The notes under the pieces were generated by a model. That model saw nothing but the letters and a program-made list of their open reading frames with translations. It made no database searches and had not been told where the DNA came from. Position numbers and translations under genes: made by a program. From contig CANJQG010000002.1 in assembly GCA_947476405.1 (NCBI GenBank), positions 1-64,000 of the forward strand: DNA of 64,000 nt. Reading direction: 5' to 3'. Within the stretch, counting starts at the first letter, position 1, and each line of letters begins with the position of its first letter. Positions 58,564 to 64,000 of this stretch are shown in pieces. This stretch comes from Thiotrichales bacterium (GTDB taxonomy: Bacteria > Pseudomonadota > Gammaproteobacteria > Francisellales > CACEW01).

Positions 58564-59727
58564 TCAACCCAAATTAAAAATCCGACTCCGAACGCGATCA
58601 ACGACATTTTCCTGACTGCGCAGCTGATTTTGAAGGTCAATGCGCAACAGAATGCCGATGACCAAGCAGTCCACCACCAAACTACTGCCCCCATAACTGA
58701 TAAAGGGTAGGGTCAGGCCTTTCGTCGGCAAAAGACCAATATTGACGCCGGTATTGATCAGGACCTGCATCGCCAGCCAAAAAGTCAGGCCATAGGCGAC
58801 AAAGGTATCGAATAAATACTGTTGCAGATGCGCGGTTTTTCCAATATTCAAGCCCCGCCAAACTAATAATCCAAATAAAAATAAAACCAGGCAAACCCCT
58901 AATACGCCGAGCTCTTCACCGATAATCGCGAGCACAAAATCGGTATAGGATTCTGGCAAATAAAATAATTTTTGCACACTATTGCCCAGGCCCACACCAA
59001 AAATGCCGCCACGACCAAAAGCAATCAGCGATTGTGAAAGTTGATAGCCCGTACTTAGTTGGTCATTCCAGGGATTTAAAAAACCTAAAAAACGCGCCAT
59101 CCGATAAGGCGAGAAGATCACCAAAGCCACTGCCGCCGCTGCCGCTAAAATCACTAAAATATAAAACCAACGCAAGCGCGCACCCGCCATAAACAGCATG
59201 CCCAATGCGGTGACAAACACCACAACCGTCGCGCCAAAATCAGGCTCCATCAACAACAAAACGGCCATCATACCCAAAGCCAATACAGGCTTCACAATGC
59301 CGCTTAAGCTTTCTTTCACTTCTTCGCCATGACGACACAAATAGCCTGCAACGTACATCACTGCGCACAGCTTGACCAATTCTGACACCTGAATCGCAAT
59401 CGGCCCGAAAATAATCCAACGCCGACTGCCATTCACGACATGGCCAACCCCCGGAATCAACACTAAAATCAACAATCCTAAGCCGATAAATAGCCATTTT
59501 TGATTTAGATTTTGCCAAAATTCAGTAGGAATGGTCAAACAAATCAGCAAAGCCAGGATTCCAATCACCGCAAAAATACTCTGCCGAATAATAAAATAAA
59601 AGGAGTTGCCATAACTATGCTGCGCCACCGCCATCGAAGACGAGGCCACCATCACCAAACCAATCGTCAACAAGCCGATAAACGCGACTAAAATCACATA
59701 GTCCAGTTTGAGACGTGCTTTTTTCAT
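58564..59727 (-). CDS. ftsW: FtsW, septal peptidoglycan polymerase
   Basis: A ten-span SEDS-family glycan polymerase. RWIIFGPIAIQVSELVKL, MEPDFGATVV, GYQLSQSLIAFGRGGIFGVGLGNS (split across about residues 215-240) and YTDFVLAIIGEELG are FtsW-type motifs; the Gly-Asn-Ser after GLG and the ending LPFISYGGSS favour FtsW over RodA. The 387-residue length fits. It starts inside the secA stop codon (ATGA) instead of lying between murD and murG. Confidence 0.92.
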   Translation of the reverse strand: MKKARLKLDYVILVAFIGLLTIGLVMVASSSMAVAQHSYGNSFYFIIRQSIFAVIGILALLICLTIPTEFWQNLNQKWLFIGLGLLILVLIPGVGHVVNGSRRWIIFGPIAIQVSELVKLCAVMYVAGYLCRHGEEVKESLSGIVKPVLALGMMAVLLLMEPDFGATVVVFVTALGMLFMAGARLRWFYILVILAAAAAVALVIFSPYRMARFLGFLNPWNDQLSTGYQLSQSLIAFGRGGIFGVGLGNSVQKLFYLPESYTDFVLAIIGEELGVLGVCLVLFLFGLLVWRGLNIGKTAHLQQYLFDTFVAYGLTFWLAMQVLINTGVNIGLLPTKGLTLPFISYGGSSLVVDCLVIGILLRIDLQNQLRSQENVVDRVRSRIFNLG

Positions 59728-62387
59728 CCCGTTATTTTTCCATGACAGTGTTTAAACTTTTCACCCGAACCACAAGGGCAGGGATCGTTACGCCCCACTT
59801 TTGAAAAATCAGCCGCTTTTTCAGGCTCACCCATGCCATTTAAGGACTGATGCTGATATTGGATTTTTTGCATGGGCGGCGCCGCAATCGCAGCTTCTTC
59901 AGGCGCTTTGATGATTACCTTCATCAGGACCGCAGTGACATCATGTTTAAATTGATCCAGCAGACTCGAAAACAAATTAAAGGCTTCTCGCTTATATTCT
60001 TGCTTAGGGTCTTTTTGTGCATAGCCACGCAAATTAATACTTTGCTTGAGATGCTCCAGCCGCGCCAAGTGCTCGCGCCAATGCGTATCCATACTATTGA
60101 GAATCACTAACTTTTCATAATGGGCTAAGGCATTGACATCTGCTTTCACTGTTTTTTCGCTATAAAATGCATGTCCTGCAGCCACCACTTTTTGCATCAA
60201 CGCTTCTGCTGTTAAATTAGCGTCTTCATCCAACCAGGACTGAATCGGCAAATCCAAAGCAAAATCAGCCTGCAATAAGGCAACCAGGCCCACCACATCC
60301 CATTGCTCTGGCATTGAACCCGCAGGAACAAAACGCTCGGTCACGGACTCCATCACATCATGGCGTAAATTTGAGACGACCTCTGACAGATTGTCTTCCT
60401 GCAGCAATTCTGCCCGCTGTTGATAGATGACTTTACGCTGATCATTGACCACATTATCGTATTGCAGCAATTGTTTCCGAATATCGAAATTGTGATTTTC
60501 TACTTTTTTCTGTGCATTCGCAATGGCTTTCGTCACTAAGCGACTTTGCAAAGCCTCACCCTGCCCCATACCCAAACGACGCATCATCCCCGCCAGACGA
60601 TCGCCTGAAAAAATCCGAATCAAGTGATCCTCTAGCGACAAATAAAACTGGCTGGAACCCGGATCACCCTGACGCCCGGATCGACCACGCAACTGATTAT
60701 CAATCCGGCGTGATTCATGACGCTCTGAACCAATAATACGAATCCCACCCGCTGCCTTCACCTGGTTATGTCGCGCCTGCCAATCTGCTTTTAATGCAGT
60801 CGCTTGCTCAGGTGTTGGATTCTCTAAACCCAATAATTCAGCCTGAAAATTTCCGCCCAAAACAATATCCGTTCCCCGACCGGCCATATTTGTCGCAATG
60901 GTGACCGCTGCGGGACAGCCTGCTTCTGTGACAATCGAGGCCTCACGCACATGCTGCTTCGCATTCAGCACTTCATGAACAATATTTTCCTTTTGAAGGA
61001 GTTCAGAAAGCTGCTCTGAAGTTTCAATCGAAGCCGTCCCGACCAAAACCGGTTGACCACGGCCTTTACAGGCTTTGATATCCTCAACAATCGCTGCGAA
61101 TTTTTCATCTGCAGTCAGATAAACCATATCTGCTTGATCTTTACGCACCATCGGCATATGGGTGGGAATTACAACGACTTCGAGATTATAAATCTGCTGT
61201 AATTCATAGGCTTCCGTATCGGCCGTCCCCGTCATACCGCTCAATTTATTATAAATTCTAAAATAATTTTGGAAAGTAATCGAAGCCAGGGTTTGATTCT
61301 CCGCTTGAATCGCAACGCCTTCTTTGGCCTCCACCGCCTGATGCAACCCATCAGACCATCTGCGCCCAATCATGGCGCGGCCGGTATGAGGATCCACAAT
61401 AATAATTTCGTTCTCTTTGACGATATAATCCACATCTTTATGATACAGCGTATTCGCACGCAGCACCGCGTTAAAATAATGCATCAAACTCAAGTTTTTT
61501 GGGCTGTAAAGACTTTCCCCTTCTTCAATAATCTTAGCCTCAAGCAGCAGAACTTCGAGGTGCTCATGACCGCTTTCGGTGAGCATTGCCTGACGCGCTT
61601 TTTCATCCAAGGTATAATCGCCTGGACCCGCTTCACTCTCCTGCTTTTTTAGCTTGCCAATCAACTCGGTGAGTTCGACGTAATGAACTGAACTATCCTC
61701 CATCACCCCAGAGATAATCAAAGGCGTACGGGCTTCATCAATTAAAATCGAATCCACTTCATCGACGACCGCAAAATAAAGTTTCCGCTGAACGCGTTCC
61801 GCAACATGGGTAACCATATTATCACGCAGATAATCAAAGCCAAATTCGTTATTAGTGCCATACGTAATATCGCAAGCATACGCAGACCGACGCGTTACAT
61901 TATCGAGGCCCGGCACAATCACGCCCGTCGTCAAGCCAAGAAAGCCATAAACCCGCCCCATCTGCTCCGCATCTCGCTTGACGAGATAATCATTAATCGT
62001 CACCAAATGGACGTTTTCACCTGACAAAGCATTTAAATAGAGGGGTAGAACCGCAGCGAGGGTTTTTCCTTCCCCCGTTTTCATCTCCGCAATTTTACCC
62101 ATATGCAAGACCATTCCGCCGATCAGCTGCACATCAAAATGACGCATCCCCAAGACGCGACGACTGGCCTCACGGACAACCGCAAACGCCTCAATCAACA
62201 GACTATCCAGTGTCGCACCCGCCAAAACCCGAGCCTTAAACTCAGCCGTCTTAGCCGCCAAAGCCTCATCCGAAAGCCCCTGAAGCTGAGGCTCCAACGC
62301 ATTAATCGCGCGCACCTTCCGCTGCAAATCCTTTAAAATCCGCTCGTTGCGACTCCCAAAAACCTTAGAAACTAAATGTTGAATCAT
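59724..62387 (-). CDS. secA: preprotein translocase ATPase SecA
   Basis: SecA drives protein export through SecYEG. The full 887-residue chain is present: Walker A MKTGEGKTLAA (about 102-112), DEVD box VVDEVDSILID (about 208), the preprotein-crosslinking region, helicase motif GTDIVLGGNF and RGRSGRQGDPGSSQFYLS. The C-terminal zinc finger is NDPCPCGSGEKFKHCHG. It is co-transcribed with ftsW through a four-base overlap. Confidence 0.98.
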   Translation of the reverse strand: MIQHLVSKVFGSRNERILKDLQRKVRAINALEPQLQGLSDEALAAKTAEFKARVLAGATLDSLLIEAFAVVREASRRVLGMRHFDVQLIGGMVLHMGKIAEMKTGEGKTLAAVLPLYLNALSGENVHLVTINDYLVKRDAEQMGRVYGFLGLTTGVIVPGLDNVTRRSAYACDITYGTNNEFGFDYLRDNMVTHVAERVQRKLYFAVVDEVDSILIDEARTPLIISGVMEDSSVHYVELTELIGKLKKQESEAGPGDYTLDEKARQAMLTESGHEHLEVLLLEAKIIEEGESLYSPKNLSLMHYFNAVLRANTLYHKDVDYIVKENEIIIVDPHTGRAMIGRRWSDGLHQAVEAKEGVAIQAENQTLASITFQNYFRIYNKLSGMTGTADTEAYELQQIYNLEVVVIPTHMPMVRKDQADMVYLTADEKFAAIVEDIKACKGRGQPVLVGTASIETSEQLSELLQKENIVHEVLNAKQHVREASIVTEAGCPAAVTIATNMAGRGTDIVLGGNFQAELLGLENPTPEQATALKADWQARHNQVKAAGGIRIIGSERHESRRIDNQLRGRSGRQGDPGSSQFYLSLEDHLIRIFSGDRLAGMMRRLGMGQGEALQSRLVTKAIANAQKKVENHNFDIRKQLLQYDNVVNDQRKVIYQQRAELLQEDNLSEVVSNLRHDVMESVTERFVPAGSMPEQWDVVGLVALLQADFALDLPIQSWLDEDANLTAEALMQKVVAAGHAFYSEKTVKADVNALAHYEKLVILNSMDTHWREHLARLEHLKQSINLRGYAQKDPKQEYKREAFNLFSSLLDQFKHDVTAVLMKVIIKAPEEAAIAAPPMQKIQYQHQSLNGMGEPEKAADFSKVGRNDPCPCGSGEKFKHCHGKITG

Positions 62388-62480
62388 CGTCCGTATCGCG
62401 CTTTATCTCATTCAAAAAAGCATTATAACTCAATTAGCGCCTTGACTGGAAGACCTGCAAGTGACTTTAATGAGATAAGG

Positions 62481-64000
62481 TCATTTTAGCAAATCCTTCA
62501 AGGCATTCACCGCCCCACCGACGACAGAACCCAATGAATGCGTGACGGTTGAACCTAAGGCCAGGCTCACATATTTGATCATCTCCGCGTGAACAATCGG
62601 CCATTCCACACCTTGTTTCAGCTGATCGAAAGATCCACTTATTTTGTAGGGAATGACCAAGCCTTTGACTTTTCCTGGGGCAACCAATTGGCTTGTCAAA
62701 AGATAATCCATATTTTTTTGACCCAAATCAATTTGACCTGAACCTTTGACTTGTACCAGCGGGCCTTTCATATCCATTACGGGCGTGGTGAGCACCCCCT
62801 GACTGAGCACAATATTAGCCTTGAGGGAGCCCAAATCAGTATGCTTTCCATTGCCCGCATTAATGGGCCCTTGATTTTGTTGCAACGCAAGCATCGACTG
62901 ATTGATCTCCGAGCTCGCTGAGACTAGATTTCGAATATTCAGTAAATTCGTTGCCAGTTGATTCAGACTATCAATCAAAGCGCGCAAATCAAACCCAAGT
63001 AACGTTAAATTCTGGATATTTACATTTTGATTTATTTGAAGATTGCGCCCCCCCCTCACGGTTCCGGATAATGCAATATTTTGCATCGGCAACTTCGCAC
63101 CCGATAAATTCACAAAATCAGAAGTATCTATTTGATCTGCATTCAGACTTTCACCCAAACGCAAAGGCTGAAAAGAAGTCACATTCACATTCCCCTGAAT
63201 CTGCGTCCCGGTAAAACCCATTTTTAATGGATTTAAATTCAACTTTCGCGCATTTCCAGAAAAATGGGTAGAAATAGTCACTTGCTGCAAAATCAGCTTA
63301 TTTGGAAAAGTGGGAAAAGGCAGCCCTAAACTCTCACTCAAATCAGGCAGCGAGAATGCACTCAACTTGAGCAAGCCCGAATAGTTTAATGTATTCCAGC
63401 CTTTCACATTCACATTTAAAGTGCCATTTACAATTTGATTAAAATCAAAACTAACCTCATTCAAGAGAAGCGTTTGCTGATTTAAATCTAGATTCAGCCC
63501 GCCTGAAATTTGCGCGCTCAGATGTATTTTTTGATCACTCTGAGCAAAATAAGTTAAATTGCTTTGAAGCGCTAAATGATCAAAACTTAAAGTTTCTTTT
63601 TTAAAATTGATCTGCGCCAGCATATTTACTTTCACATTTCCAGTTAAATTGTCATTGACATTGACATTCGCATTCAACAAAACAGGGAAATCTTGATTAG
63701 GATTAAACTGATTCAGGGTCAAATTGAGTTCACTGATCGCAATATGACAATGACTCTGGTCATTATCATAGGTGACTTGCGCATGACTCAAACTAAAGGC
63801 ATCCACACTAAAATCTATTGCTTTGCTTTGCCTACGATAAATGGGCGCGGACACCGTCTTTGATTGCGGTGTTTGATGCGCAAAAGTCCAATTATTTTCG
63901 TGACCTTTTTGACGCAGAAATAATTGCAGGCCGCTGACATTCATACTACTCACTGCGATTTTACCCTGCAAAAGCGCGTTCCAATTTAAATATAAATCAG
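62481..64000 (-). CDS. AsmA-family protein, partial
   Basis: The frame is open to the window edge, so the N-terminus is missing. The visible 506 residues have the repetitive beta-strand pattern of AsmA/TamB-like inner-membrane-anchored periplasmic proteins (many N-x-N-x-V and G-x-I-x-V strands). They include the AsmA C-terminal block with GSGQIDLGQKNMDYLL and VPYKISGSFDQL, close to the end. AsmA-like proteins help carry phospholipids to the outer membrane. A weak in-frame TTG at 63971 is not the start, as similarity-like sequence continues upstream of it. Confidence 0.85.
   Translation of the reverse strand, partial: DLYLNWNALLQGKIAVSSMNVSGLQLFLRQKGHENNWTFAHQTPQSKTVSAPIYRRQSKAIDFSVDAFSLSHAQVTYDNDQSHCHIAISELNLTLNQFNPNQDFPVLLNANVNVNDNLTGNVKVNMLAQINFKKETLSFDHLALQSNLTYFAQSDQKIHLSAQISGGLNLDLNQQTLLLNEVSFDFNQIVNGTLNVNVKGWNTLNYSGLLKLSAFSLPDLSESLGLPFPTFPNKLILQQVTISTHFSGNARKLNLNPLKMGFTGTQIQGNVNVTSFQPLRLGESLNADQIDTSDFVNLSGAKLPMQNIALSGTVRGGRNLQINQNVNIQNLTLLGFDLRALIDSLNQLATNLLNIRNLVSASSEINQSMLALQQNQGPINAGNGKHTDLGSLKANIVLSQGVLTTPVMDMKGPLVQVKGSGQIDLGQKNMDYLLTSQLVAPGKVKGLVIPYKISGSFDQLKQGVEWPIVHAEMIKYVSLALGSTVTHSLGSVVGGAVNALKDLLK

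Overview
This window comes from a Gram-negative gammaproteobacterium of moderate-to-low GC content. It carries the envelope and housekeeping genes expected there (glmU-glmS, lnt, orn, engB, secA, ftsW, minC, asmA). It also carries six genes of a Dot/Icm type IVB secretion system (dotH/icmK, dotG/icmE, dotF/icmG, dotO/icmB, dotM/icmP, dotN/icmJ). Together with two gltX genes and several eukaryotic-like or unrecognised large proteins, this points to the order Legionellales (Legionella/Coxiella/Aquicella/Berkiella-like, host-associated). The genus cannot be settled from the sequence alone.

Layout. 1-4.3 kb: the right end of an IS66-family element that appears to have landed in the 3' end of an unrecognised large gene, a small membrane protein, an exported acetamidase-like protein with a duplicated C-terminal module, and a small exported protein. 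4.4-9.8 kb: glmU-glmS (UDP-GlcNAc supply), an unlisted 46-residue lipoprotein on the opposite strand, and lnt plus an exported Rap1a-like protein. 9.8-14 kb: a four-gene minus-strand operon for a nucleotide-activated diamino sugar and its transfer to undecaprenyl phosphate. 14.2-16.6 kb: tRNA-Ser(UGA), orn, tRNA-Val(UAC), an EEP-family hydrolase and engB. 16.6-24.9 kb: the Dot/Icm operon, ending in a HIT protein. 25-29.4 kb: small exported proteins, a WrbA/YihY divergent pair, two pilin-like proteins and a YafQ-type toxin-antitoxin pair with a clear promoter and operator.

29.5-45.7 kb: gltX1, an OTU-like candidate effector, trhO and a cysteine desulfurase, an isopenicillin-N-synthase-like oxygenase, DedA, an orphan KdpF-like micropeptide in front of a sugar transporter, an FtsJ-like methyltransferase, and two unrecognised multi-pass membrane proteins flanking a cca gene that has no standard start codon. 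A sterol-desaturase-like enzyme and a GT2-GtrA fusion follow. 45.7-51.7 kb: surface polysaccharide genes (acyltransferase, glycosyltransferase, O-antigen ligase, gltX2). They are interrupted by a 504-bp element with 59-bp inverted repeats, an 8-bp flanking direct repeat and a broken GIY-YIG gene. 51.7-58.5 kb: an AbiEii-type module, minC without minD/minE, a secreted GH8 glycanase, a PH-domain membrane protein and a eukaryotic-like protein kinase. 58.5-64 kb: ftsW and secA in one operon, and an AsmA-family gene running off the window edge.

How it fits together. The Dot/Icm operon encodes parts of the outer-membrane core (DotH, DotG, DotF), the VirB4-type ATPase (DotO) and two coupling-complex subunits (DotM, DotN). 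The OTU-like protein, the kinase and the large unrecognised proteins at 138-1895, 35875-37233, 40154-41050 and 42267-43760 are reasonable candidates for translocated substrates. That is inference, since no translocation signal can be proven by eye. Two sugar/lipopolysaccharide clusters plus Lnt, GlmU/S and AsmA show heavy investment in the envelope.
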